From the NCBI GenBank assembly GCA_028023455.1, contig JAQFVV010006203.1, positions 6,108,821 to 6,172,820 of the forward strand: a stretch of DNA of 64,000 bases, in the 5' to 3' direction. The notes beneath the pieces were generated by a model. The model made no database searches and was not told the origin of the DNA. It worked only from the letters and a program-made list of their open reading frames with translations. This DNA comes from Epiperipatus broadwayi (lineage: Eukaryota > Onychophora > Udeonychophora > Euonychophora > Peripatidae). The position numbers and the translations under genes were made by a program. Shown here piece after piece: positions 12,310 to 23,040 of the stretch; position 1 is the first letter of the stretch, and each line of letters opens with the position of its first letter.

Positions 12310-14900
12310 AATATTATATATCATGATCATTTTCAACAGTATCAATCCACTGCAGGATGAAAGTTTCACTGACTTTAACCCAATTCATCTGACTCATAGC
12401 ATCTCTTCTCTACATCACATAAACAAATTTTCATATTTCAACTATTCATTTCATATATTATCTCTACACATGTCTTTTATAATCTTTTAGGATCGACTTT
12501 AAGACTTCAACTGTCCATCTATTATATCCAATTCAGTTCCACTTCTGTCTCTTAATATTTTCAATGATATCAATGATGCATGTATGTTCTCTTATCCAAG
12601 TATTTACTTTTCAAATCTTCTGTTAATCTTAACGTCTGATTTGATTTTTTTTTTTTTGTAATCTTAACATACATCTTTCTATACTTTTTTGAGTGTTCTG
12701 AAGTTTCTCAATTGCTTTTCTATTAAGTATCTAAATCTCACATTCATAAGTAAGAACTGGTAAAACATATATTAATATTCTCCTTTTCAAACAAGTAGGC
12801 ATATTCTTATAATATTGAATTATTTCTATCAAAAGGACTCCATCTGGTTTAATCCTATAATAATTTCACCCATTATGTTTCCATCTGTATTAATAATCTA
12901 GCCAAGTAATTTGAAATTATTAACTTCTAATTCATATTTATCAATTTTTATTATCTTTTTCTAAGAAATCTTTAGAATTACTTTCTTACTTTCATTTGAT
13001 AATTCTTATTATTATTTCATGAGGTTCAGAAACACGATTTACAAAAACAGCTACATCATCTACAAAATCTAAGATGACTTTAAAAATCTCCATGAATTTT
13101 CATTCTCTTATCTTCCTATTTTTGTCCATAAAATATTTCTTGTAAAATTGCTGTAAAAAGTTTTAGATATATGGAACACCCATATGAATTTTAATTTAGT
13201 ATCACTGTGTAATCTAATCACTGCTGTTGTACTTTGATTAATATTTTTGAGAATATGATAATATCTTGGCTCTACAACTTAATGATCCAAAACTTTAATC
13301 CCTATGAAAATATTTATAGAATCAAATGCCTTTCCACAATCTACAACTCTAAAGCATAATGACAACTCATATTCATTGGACCTTTCTGCAATTTCTCTCA
13401 ATATTTGAATACAATTCATTAATTATGGTAAAACCACTTTTAGGTCCAACTTATTCTTTTGATTAGTTTAAATCCAATGTTCACTGTAAATGAGTTCCAA
13501 TTATCTTGGTAAAGATTCCATATAAAACTGATAGGTCTATAATTTCTAAAAAAAATTTTATCATCTTTCTTAAATATTAGTATGACTACTGTATTCTGTC
13601 AATCATCTTGTATATCTTTTGTCACTTAAAAATTTTGCCAACAATTTTTCTACTTCTTTAACTGCTTTTTTAAGATATCAATAATATTTCCAACATTTCT
13701 TAAAGCTATACTAATTATAATGGTTCATTTTGTTTTCTTGTTCTTTATTATTATACAATTCTTAATAGAACTTTTCCCATACATTTCATGATGTCATCTT
13801 TCTTTTTAAAATAATGCATGATTTCTTGAAATTAGTGAAATAATTTTTTTTCTTTTAATTCCAGATGTTGTTTTATAATTTTGAATGTTTATTCTCTTTC
13901 ATACCTTTCCTTGCCAATTCACAGTTATATTTTCTTATATCATTATCAGCTTTTTTTAATATCATTTTGCAGAATTCCAGATTTTATTCTTTCTAATGAT
14001 CATTTTTAAATATTTTCATATTTCTTCTTTTTTTCATACATTCTCTTGTCGATATAAAAAATTAATTAGTGAATTGTTTGCTTTTTTATATCAGCTATCT
14101 TTGTTGCAGTGTTTAGTAGAGTATCAATTATCTTCACATGATTACCACTTTCTATGCTTACACAAATTTGAACCATCTTCAAAATCTGTCAATATTTTAT
14201 AATAATTAGCATGTTCTAGTTTAAATTCTAAGTATTTCTAAAGATTAGAAATATCAACTGTAAAAAGTGATGTTTTTGTACTAACATATATTTTATATCT
14301 CACTTATCGATGATCACTTCCTGTACTAAATATATTAAAAACATTACATAATCCTGAAAAACATATTTCTGTTAGTCCAAATATAATCCATTTCTGCTGT
14401 CTCTTCAATTGGATGTTTCTATGTTCATTTCTGTTCAGCATTTTTCCAAAAAAATGTTATCATATACCGTTTTTCTTCATCTGAAAATTCCACAAGCCTA
14501 ATGTCCTCTTTCATTTCTGTCACCATAGCCAAATTTACTCATAGCACTTTTATCTTTCAAGCATTTTCCAATTTTAGCATTAAAGTATTCCATGACAATT
14601 TTAAAATGTTTAATGCGATCAAAAGCATTTTGTACATCTATGTTAATATTCTCTCTTCTGCATCACAACTTTCTGGGCATAAACCTGAATTATATGCATT
14701 TGTTATCTTCCATTAAGTGAATAACTAATCTTGACAATGTTCACTTTTCAAATCAATTCTCACTTCAATTTTCTTTTAACTTCACAAAGTTCAATAAAAT
14801 CTCATTTAATATTAAATAATCCTTCCAATTCATGCAATCTTTCTTTACTTGAAAGTGGTCTGCAGTTATAATTAACTAAATAAAAGATCATCATTAAATA
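12310..14900 (-). mobile_element. Decayed RTE-type LINE, copy A (minus strand)
   Basis: Read on the minus strand, the segment aligns with the better kept copy at 34857-39200. The 3' end, near 12310-12420, shares 'tatcaatccactgcaggatgaa' words. Near 13330 there is a decayed '(D/Y)xxKAFDSI' motif (RT motif A). Near 13057-13085 there is an 'FVDDV' motif (RT motif C). Near 14280-14330 a block matches the endonuclease 'SDHR' region of copy B. Many stops and indels interrupt it, so no frame of useful length survives. RTE LINEs encode an APE endonuclease followed by reverse transcriptase in one ORF. The plus-strand frames at 13996 and 14501 are antisense shadows. Confidence 0.8.
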
Positions 14901-15040
14901 ACATACCAGCTCCACAATAAGGGGATTTTTAGTACCCTTTGCCTTTGACCACCAACCAATGCCTTGGTTGCCAATTTTACAGCATCCTGGGAGTAAGAAC
15001 TATGATTTAGTTTGGTCTGTTATAATTGTAAAATATCTAC

Positions 15041-16315
15041 AAGGTGTCTCAAAAGCTCCATCCATAGAATAATTAACAAATTCATATTTTATATTTTTTT
15101 ATGTTTTAATATTTTTTATATGTATATTTTTTATACTTTCAGATATTCTAAAAGAATGATATTAACAAAAGAAGAGAGTATTGAGATAATTTTCATGACC
15201 GGTTCATGGAGCTGCTGCAATGTTGCAGTGATATTTTAATAGAAAATATGACAGGCACATCTCACAGGACATTGTTGTTAAATGTATTAAAAAGCTCACG
15301 AAAATTTGAAGGATTATGATCAACAGAACAGCAGACCCATAACATCTACTGATAAAGATACAAGTGCCAAAGTATTGGCAGTGTTTTCCAGGAGTTGCAA
15401 AAAAAAAAAGTCTACAATGATTATCTGCAGAAACTGGTACTGAGTGTTCAGTGCATTATGAAAAATAATAAACAACATCCATTTAAAATGCACATGTTAT
15501 ACTATCTTAATGAAGATAATGCTGATAAAAAGCTTGAATTTTATAAATGGGCTCTAAACATACTAGGCTAAGATATAAACTTCTCAACTGATATCCTCTT
15601 TAGTCATGAAGCCAAATTGTATATCATCAGAGAATTGTCAAAATGCAAGATGCTGGCAAAGTATGATGCAGCATATGGGCACAGAATTGTTGGATTTGTT
15701 TTCTTTGAAATAAAACTAATTGCTGATCTTTATTTAAATCATGCTACAGGATAACATACTACCATTCTCTTAAACAAAGATGGAAAGTTCCCATCTTATT
15801 TTCAACATGGTAGTGCACTACCTCATTATGTTATCAGCATATGATTAACAGTTTCCACATTCATGAATTGGTCACTGTAGCCTCATGGACTGGCCAATGA
15901 GATTCCCTGATTTTTCCCTACTTGACTTTTACTTGTAGGGTCATTTAAAAGTTATAGTGTAGACAAGAAAAATATTGCAAACATGAGTTATTTAAAGAAA
16001 TACATTTTAAATGCAATTACTTGTATAACAACCAATATCTTAGAATGTGTTTTCCATGAATGTGAGGAGCTGATGTTGTATGAGTGTAGAAAGAAATGGC
16101 CAATTCATAAAAAATATTTTAAAAAATTTTGTAATGAACATTTTACAAATGAAGATATATTAGCTTCCATTTCCCATATTTCCTATATATGTGTTTTGGG
16201 ATATCCTATAATAAATAAAGTCATTCTCACACACATTTATCCTGCTTTCAAAAAAAACTCAATGTTTTAGTTAACTATCAGGCAACTGAGAAAAAAAAAC
16301 TATGGAGTTTCTTAG
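15041..16315 (+). pseudogene. Decayed mariner-like (DDxD-type) transposon with transposase remnant
   Basis: Near 15041 'aggtgtctcaaaagctcc' resembles the 'gggtgttccaaaag' ends of mariner-like elements. A decayed match ('actatggagtttcttagtc') lies near 16302. Between them, in shifting frames, are recognisable transposase pieces. These are an N-terminal '(M)ILTKEESIEIIFMTGS' at ~15158-15207, 'KxxxFYKWAL' then 'ILFSHEAK' near 15530-15618, 'FQHGSALPHY' near 15800, and 'WPMRFPDFSLLDFYL*GHLK' near 15890-15950. In family members the middle motif is LFSDEA, so the catalytic Asp here is His. The third motif (PDxxxLDF) is retained. A C-terminal tail is open at 15983-16270. Frameshifts and stops make it inactive. 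Confidence 0.8.
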
Positions 16316-19300
16316 TCTTAAATTCAGAAATAAAAAACCAATAAATTCATCACACTGACTTATGGTTGTTGGGGAGCAGCTGCAATGACAAGAACATATG
16401 GAGTAAACATTAAAAATTTGTCTTGCATAAGACCTCAAAGAAAAATCAATGGATCCACTTTCAGTTAGCAGAAAATGTTTTTACAGTCAAATATTATAAA
16501 TATATCATTTTAAATCAAATAAGTTATTTAATTTTTTAGCTTCTTTTGCAATTTAGATCCACTCATGGTATCCATTGAAGTGGTTGACTTTCCCTCTATA
16601 TCTGTATCTGCGAAAATGTCAACAGCTTTTTGCAATACAAGCAATTCTATCTATTGACTAAAGCTATAAATAAGCAGTTATGTTTTACATAAGTAAATTT
16701 ATGAGTCTTAACTAATGACAAGTTAGTCATCCAACAATGCCAACATGAAACATTTTTGTGATTTACAATATAGAGATAACATACAGCAGTCAAATAAACT
16801 CTTCATCTCATTAATTCTGATTTGCAATAAAATAATGTGAAAAAATATATGCATATTTCTAATTATAAAATACATTTCATAGACTTCAAAAATTACAGTA
16901 GCTCCTATGAAAGATATAACAAATATATGCATATTCATAAACACACACACAAACCTCTATTACAGTTTTATAAACCTTAAAATTGAAATATATTTTAATT
17001 ACTGACTTATAACGATTAAATATTTCCAATTTATTTATTTATCAGGAATACAGTTTGTGAGTAATCAAATGATGCTTTAAAAACACTGGATGAAAAACTT
17101 CAATTCAGTTTCATTAATTTGGCTAGAGTGATTAATTTTTCTGTTATTTTTTTTATCAGAAATTTTATATAGTGGTGTAATTGCTACTTGTTACCTTACA
17201 GTCGAAAGAGAAAGGTTATTCTTAGATAAAATATCTGCCATACCATGTGAACTTTGAAAATTTTTTCAGATTACAAACAAGCTCAGAATTTTTGTTTCAG
17301 ATAGTCCTCTTAGCTGATCATCTAGTATTGATCAATAAATAAGGTATCTTATTTTTAGTTACAATATAAGTCTTGTTTCATTTATGATTATTAGATAAGT
17401 GCCAATGCACTTACTGTAAAAAAAAAAATATGAATACAATACTGATGGGAAACATGTCATATTTCTTATTCGTAAGCCCATGATTTTTATCTTTACTTTC
17501 ATTTTTCAAGATTTTTTTTTAAATTTATTTTATAGATATATTGAATGATCTTAATTAAAACATTAAAAATTATTAGAAATAAAAATACAATTAATTTTAT
17601 TTTTGTAATGCAATTAATTTTATTTTTGTTTGTTTAAAATTCATACAATCTTATTCAACAATAATATATTATTTGATAGAAATGTAAATTTAGTGAAATT
17701 AAAACCCTATATTTTCTAGGTGTTGCTGTATCTTCTCTTTGTAATTTTTCAAATGTTTAGCACTAAATTTTTGAGAACTGTAAAAGAGTTCTCAGCATGA
17801 AATCTATAAAAGCGCAAATAATAAATATTGAAACAGCAAGTACTGATATAGTAAGTGATACACTCCAATGTTCATTCATTATAAAAAGTAGTTATAATTC
17901 TAAGGATGTGCTCTATTATTTTGATCAATATGAAAAAAAGGACTTATTTATTTTCATTTTGAAGTAAATGTTTAACAGTTAAATTATAGTTTCATAGATA
18001 AATATACAAAATTAGTCAAATTTATATTAATATATATATATATATAGCGCAAGAATATATTTAAACTTATTGCATATACTAGAAGAAAAAAATGTCAAGG
18101 CAATCTTTCATAAATGTAATCCTAAAAGAGTTTTTTAAATCAATTTGATTAAAATCCACTACGTTGCTTATTGATTTATCATATTTACAAAAACTGATTT
18201 GCAAACAAATATAATAGTAATACTAGATATTCCAAACAGGCAAAAGTGAAATGAACATCAATATGATAAATGTGGAAAGTTTATCAATGATGCATTCAGA
18301 CAACAAGGATTCAACAGAAAAGTATGTGAAAAAATTTAATGTAGAATCTAGAAATGAATCCTGCATAAACAAGTTGCCCAAAGCAATGATAGAAAGTCAA
18401 AAATACAAACTTCAAGATTTTAAAAGAAATAATAAACTTTAATTCAGATATTGTCTATCTTTTGGCATTTAGTAAAGAAGCCATTTTTTACAATAGCGAT
18501 TGTGATAATTGACGCAATACAATCTTTTTAGCCAAAGAAAATCTGCAGATAGTTCATGAAGATCAGAATGACAAATCAAAAATGAATATATAAAAAGATG
18601 ATTGCTACACTATAGCATTTGCATTTTAATTTTCTGATATGTCAAAAGTGAATTTGCATATCTACCAGTCCTTAGCCATCAAAGAACATTTATTGGAGAT
18701 GAGCTTTTGGTGGATTTTTTCACAAGATAGTGCATCTAGTATTATATACATAATGCTTCCAATGGATGAACAGAAAAAGATGGGTATTTGCAATGGCCTC
18801 TCTTCATTTATTCTCAATGACTTCTGATTATGTGGACTGGATTGAAAGAAAAAGTTTACAGTATTAAAAAAAAAAAAAAAAGAGCAGACTAATTATAAAC
18901 TTGAAGAAAAAGTGACAAATCTGTGGAGATCCATTCTCGATCAACCTTGTATATTTGAATGAATGAAAATATACAAATAAAATTCTATATACATGAAAAT
19001 TAAATTACATATAATTCCAATAAATGTGTTTCTTTATATATTAAATGTTTATTTACATAATTTTGACTAATCTTGTGTAAATAAAATTAAATATCCCATT
19101 GCGAAACAAGACTTTTACAACAAGCCATCATACATAGAGGAACAATTAGAATGAAAGGCAATTGACAGCTAATGGGAAAAAAATTTATATCTGATTGAAA
19201 CTTGAAAAAACAAGTTTACTCTGACTGAATTCAAAATTAGGTTCTAGTTATAAATATATGAAAATATTAAATGAAATATTAATAAAACATGTTAAAATGT

Positions 19301-20261
19301 TAATAAAACATTATATACCCAAGAAAACATTAATACATAATACATGTGTTAACATGATTAAAGCCCAGTTAATCAAGTGGTGGAAGACAAAGTGTTCCTT
19401 ATTTAATAATTGGAAATTACAATAAATTTTTAGCGTTAAATTTAAGGAGATATAAGGCAATATATGTGTGTTTATATTATTAATAATCATTTAAGTTTCA
19501 ATTAAGTAATTTTAAAATTATGTATTAGAAGAATTTTGATATGCAGCTGTATATAAATATTAATTAGTATAGCGTTTCTAATAATATATACTGGAAATGA
19601 TACTTTCTTCACGATGTTTTATCAGGCTATATTTTGCAAACAAAACGAATACTAATGAATTTATTTACATTTATTTATTAATTGTGTTTTGTCATTATGC
19701 TAGGGTTTTTTTTTAAAAAAAAAAATAGAATTTATAAATGTGATAATATATGTAATATGACCAGGTTTAAAAATGGTCGGGGAGGAGTACATTAAAAGAT
19801 AATGGCCATGATTAAATTTATTAGCTGAGTAAAATTATAAAAATTACCTCAAGAGGAAGATAATATGGATTAATGAATTGCATCAGCACTACTCTTTATC
19901 AAAACATTAAAATAATTTTTATATCATCTTATATCAATTTATAAGTTTTTTGATTTCAATTACGAAAAAGTCATATATTCATTTCCTTGAGAAATGTATT
20001 TAAGGCTTCATGCATTATAGCTACATGAATTTAATCTTTCAGATTTGTTTTGTTTTTTATGATCCCTTTTACTATCAACTTTATTGATCAAAATGGGATG
20101 CCTAATAAATACCATATTCATTTTACACTTTATTTTAATATCGATTAACATGAATATAATATCATTAAATTGTTTAAATGAATTAAGTCTTAGAAAAATA
20201 AACTTTATCTTATAATTAATTAATAATTTGTAAAGTGCATACTCATTATGTAATATACAAT
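16316..20261. other. AT-rich spacer; two unrecognised short frames
   Basis: No element or gene is recognisable. Two plus-strand frames stand out weakly: 18251-18442 (63 aa, Asn/Lys/Ser-rich) and 18639-18827 (62 aa, containing 'EMSFWWIFSQD'). They lie about 200 bp apart and could be remnants of one decayed coding unit. I recognise neither and would not call them genes. A (TA)n tract is at 18028-18046 and poly-A at 18865-18880. Confidence 0.5.
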
Positions 20262-20428
20262 AAAGCTATAACTTTAAGATTATGCGCCTAAAATGTGACA
20301 GTAGGGACCTCTACGAATCTAAACACAAGATTAACGACTTTAAAAGACAAATCATTAATCCTGTGTTTAGATTTGTAGAGGTCCCTACTGTTGCATTTTA
20401 GGCACATAATCTTAAGGTTATAGCCTTA
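20262..20428. repeat. Foldback element with ~70-bp arms
   Basis: The left arm 20262-20333 ('aagctataactttaagatta' onward, through 'gtagggacctctac') pairs with the right arm 20357-20428 ('gtagaggtccctac' through 'cttaaggttatagcctt'). The loop is about 23 bp. The differences I can see between the arms are all transitions. No coding capacity. The likely origin is a MITE or a snapback copy. Confidence 0.85.
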
Positions 20429-20469
20429 ATATATGTTACTTATAGTTAATCTGAATATTGATCAACAAA

Positions 20470-20790
20470 ATTTCAACAGTATTAATTTATTTAAACAAAA
20501 TAAATTGTACAAAAACTCTTCATTTTGCATTTTATTTTGTTACTCATCAATATCATTTATCAACATTAAATTGATTAGATAAAATATGTTCTATAACAAT
20601 TATTTTCATTTTGCATCTGATTACATCATTTACTAACAGCATTCTTATAGCAGTAACTGATTCAAATGAGATAAATTTTACAAAAACTATCTTCATCTTA
20701 CATCTGATCTTAACATCAAAGAATAATATTTCACTGATATCAAACTGATTAAATAATAAATGTTTTTCAAACAATTTTCATTTATAAATG
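20470..20790. repeat. Degenerate short tandem repeats
   Basis: Words such as 'ttcattttgcat(c/t)t' and 'atcaa..t(a/t)aa(a/t)tgattagataa' recur at roughly 110-bp spacing. The minus-strand frame 20553-20774 reflects this: 'IRCKMKI(V/I)(F/V)(V/I)' occurs twice. I read this as a repeat artefact, not a gene. Confidence 0.4.
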
Positions 20791-20869
20791 ATAACATTAG
20801 ATTAATAGAAAATAAGATAGAATGTATAAATAATAATAAAGAAATAGTAATAAAGTTAATTATATAGGT

Positions 20870-21340
20870 ATAAAGACAGGGAATAATTATGTGGTTAAAA
20901 ATTTAAATAAAGTTATAGGTAAAATTAATAAAAAGTTTAGTAATGTATTAAATGTTAAAGTAGTTAATAAAAGGAAAAAAAAATATGATTAGTATTTTAG
21001 AAAATAAGTATATCAGTATTTATAATAAAAATTTAGATAATGAAATAACTGGCATACATGAGATTAATTGTAAAAAGTGTCAAATTAATATTATAAAAGT
21101 AAATTTTGTAGGAGAAACAAAAAATTCAATATATAGAAGACTATTACAACATAAATATGATAAAAATTTACCGATATATTTACATAAATTAGAAACAGGC
21201 GTGAGTTTGAAAAGGATTGTATAAGAATGATACAATTTACAGATAATAAAAGCGATAGAAAAATAAAAGAGGCTATTAATATTAATAATAATAAACCAAT
21301 TTTCAATAAAGATTTGGGCCTGAAAAAAATTTTGATATAA
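20870..21340 (+). pseudogene. Penelope-like element fragment: GIY-YIG endonuclease domain, C-terminus
   Basis: The frame from 20985 reads ...'EITGIHEINCKKC'...'VNFVGETKNSIYRRLLQH'...'NLPIYLHKLETG'. This is the GIY-YIG nuclease layout as found at the C-terminus of Penelope-like retroelements: a Cys pair, the (Y/F)xGET core, a conserved Arg and a QH. A single-base deletion near 21205, just after 'LETG', shifts the frame. The continuation 'EFEKDCIRMIQF'...'KIKEAININNNKPIFNKD' is open to the stop at 21338-21340. The GIY start is diverged (GIHEI for the usual GIYxI). Upstream from ~20870 an N-terminal extension is plausible but decayed. It abuts the LINE chain that begins at 21412. Confidence 0.75.
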
Positions 21341-21411
21341 AGTAAAATTTTAAAAATTTAGTTATATAAAAAATAGGAAGAGGAAGATGCTAATAATATA
21401 AATATAATAAT

Positions 21412-21647
21412 AAAGTGATTATAGAGAAAGTGGGTTACTGGTTTTTATGCTGGATTTGAGAAAAGATAAGGGGATTTAGATATAAAGGCCATAGATTTGA
21501 CAAAGATTATGTTATGGAAATGAGATGGAGCAGAATTTGAGAAAACTTAAGTGGGGAATGGAAAGTAAAGTGGCTACCAGGTTTCTCTGAGCATAGTTGC
21601 TAAAATTTTTGACTCCGTTTAAGGAGGTCACATCACATCACATCAAA
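21412..21647 (+). mobile_element. LINE (Cys/His-knuckle type), chain copy 1, 3' end only
   Basis: It matches the last ~235 bp of the longer copy at 23041-24430. It runs from 'gtgattatagagaaagtggg' through the equivalents of 'gtggctaacaggtttctctg' and 'gactccgtttaagga', and ends in a (cacat)n-type tail at about 21629-21647. It is severely 5'-truncated and is followed within about 20 bp by chain copy 2. Confidence 0.8.
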
Positions 21648-21667
21648 TGTAGATTTATATTTATAAA

Positions 21668-22683
21668 TGTAGATTGCAGCTTATTGATAATAAAAGAATA
21701 GCTAAAATAGTATTTAATTGCATTACAAGTAAAGGGCAGGCAACAAGATGGGTGAGAAAGGTAATGTGGTATGGAAAAGATTTGGATAAAGAATTTATAT
21801 CATATATTTTTTTATATATTTTGTAGTAGGATTGAGAAAGAAAAAAAATCACATAATAGATTGTGTCAGATATCCATTTGTTTATCTGTCTTCTCTCACG
21901 TATTGATATAGATGTTGCTGTATGTGTTTTAAATCATGGAGACATATTGAAAAACGCAAAAAAACATAATTTGCCGAAAAAGGCTTTTCTATGATAATTT
22001 TATAATTTGTAATCTTTGTTGCTTGTATAATGTATTTTTAAACATATTTGACTATTGGATCATATATTTGTACAAAAGGTAGGAGGATTGTTGAGTATTA
22101 TAGTAGTAAGGAATGGGATAAAAAAATAGATTCATTAATAAAGAATAGGGAGTTAGAGAGATGGAGAACTAGTATGGAGAGTAAAAAGAGTTTAAATATA
22201 TATAGAAGTAAACAGAACATTAGGTGTGAGTTAATGCATGATAATATTAAGGAAAGTAGTTTGTTTAAGGCTCAAATGGGATCTTTAGCAACAAGAGAAT
22301 ATACATGTAAATGGAATTATATGGGTGATTTAGTCTGTAAATTGTGTAAGAAAGGAATAGAAAATATTAGGCATCTGTTAATTGAATGTAAATGCTTGAA
22401 AACAAAAATGGTACAAATAATGAAGTTATGGAAGAATAAATATGAAAAAAGTGATTATACAGAAAGTGGGTTATTGGGTTTTTATGCTGGGTTTGGGAAA
22501 AGATAAGGGGGATTTAGATATAAAGGCTGTAGAGTTGACAAAGATTGTGTTGTGGAAACAGGATGGAGCAGAATATGGGGAAACTTATGGAAAATAAAGT
22601 GGCTAACAGGTTTCTCTGGGCATGGTTGCTGAGATTCCTGACTCTGTTTAAGGAGAAGTCACAGTGCATCACACCACATCACA
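21668..22683 (+). mobile_element. LINE chain copy 2, 5'-truncated, split by an insertion
   Basis: It begins at a point equivalent to 23641 of copy 4 ('gattgcag(c/t)tta') and runs to a 3' tail near 22683. It is split at 21810-22058 by an inserted 249 bp. The open frame 22048-22506 covers 'RRIVEYYSSKEWDKK'...'SLATREYTCKWNYMGDLVCK' then 'LCKKGIENIRHLLIEC', the C-terminal CxxC...H...C knuckle typical of many LINE ORF2 proteins. The first ~20 bp of that frame come from the insertion, so its ATG is not native. Confidence 0.85.
21799..22069. mobile_element. 249-bp insertion with 11-bp target-site duplication
   Basis: Compared with chain copy 4, the LINE sequence is interrupted between 'gaatttat' and 'acaaaagg'. 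The word 'atcatatattt' occurs at both edges (21799-21809 and 22059-22069), which gives an 11-bp duplication around a body of 21810-22058. The body is non-coding and has no long inverted repeats. It could be a small retroposon; its family is unknown. Confidence 0.75.
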
Positions 22684-22684
22684 A

Positions 22685-23037
22685 ATGTGTAAGGAAGGCA
22701 TAGAAAATATTAGGCATCTGTTAGTTGAATGTAAATGCTTGGAAGCAGAAAGGGTACAAATAATGTTGTGGAAAAATAAATATGAACAATGTGATTATAC
22801 AGAAAGTGGCTTATTGTTTTTTATGCTGGGTATGGGAAAAGATAATGAGTTTTTAGATATAAAGACCATGGAGTTGACAAAGATTATGTTGTGGAAATGG
22901 GGTGGAGCAGAATAGAGAATATGGGAAAACTTGGGGTGGAGAATGGAAAGGGAAGCCAAAGTGGCTAACAGGTTTCTCTGAGCATAGTTGGTGAAAGATT
23001 CCGGACTCCGTATAAGAAGTCACAGTGCATAACATCA
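22685..23037 (+). mobile_element. LINE chain copy 3, 3' end only
   Basis: It starts inside the knuckle coding region ('tgtaaggaaggcatagaaaa', equivalent to 24070) directly after the tail of copy 2. It runs to a tail 'cacagtgcataacatca' ending near 23037. The frame 22664-22915 reads 'MCKEGIENIRHLLVEC' onward, but its first codons belong to the tail of copy 2. It is another severely 5'-truncated copy in the same orientation. Confidence 0.85.
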
Positions 23038-23040
23038 AAA

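Noticed and set aside
14501-14716. 71-codon plus-strand frame similar to one at 39041-39229
   Set aside because: The similarity ('MSSxISxTIxKxTxSTFIF') comes from both being antisense to RTE endonuclease sequence, not from a conserved gene.
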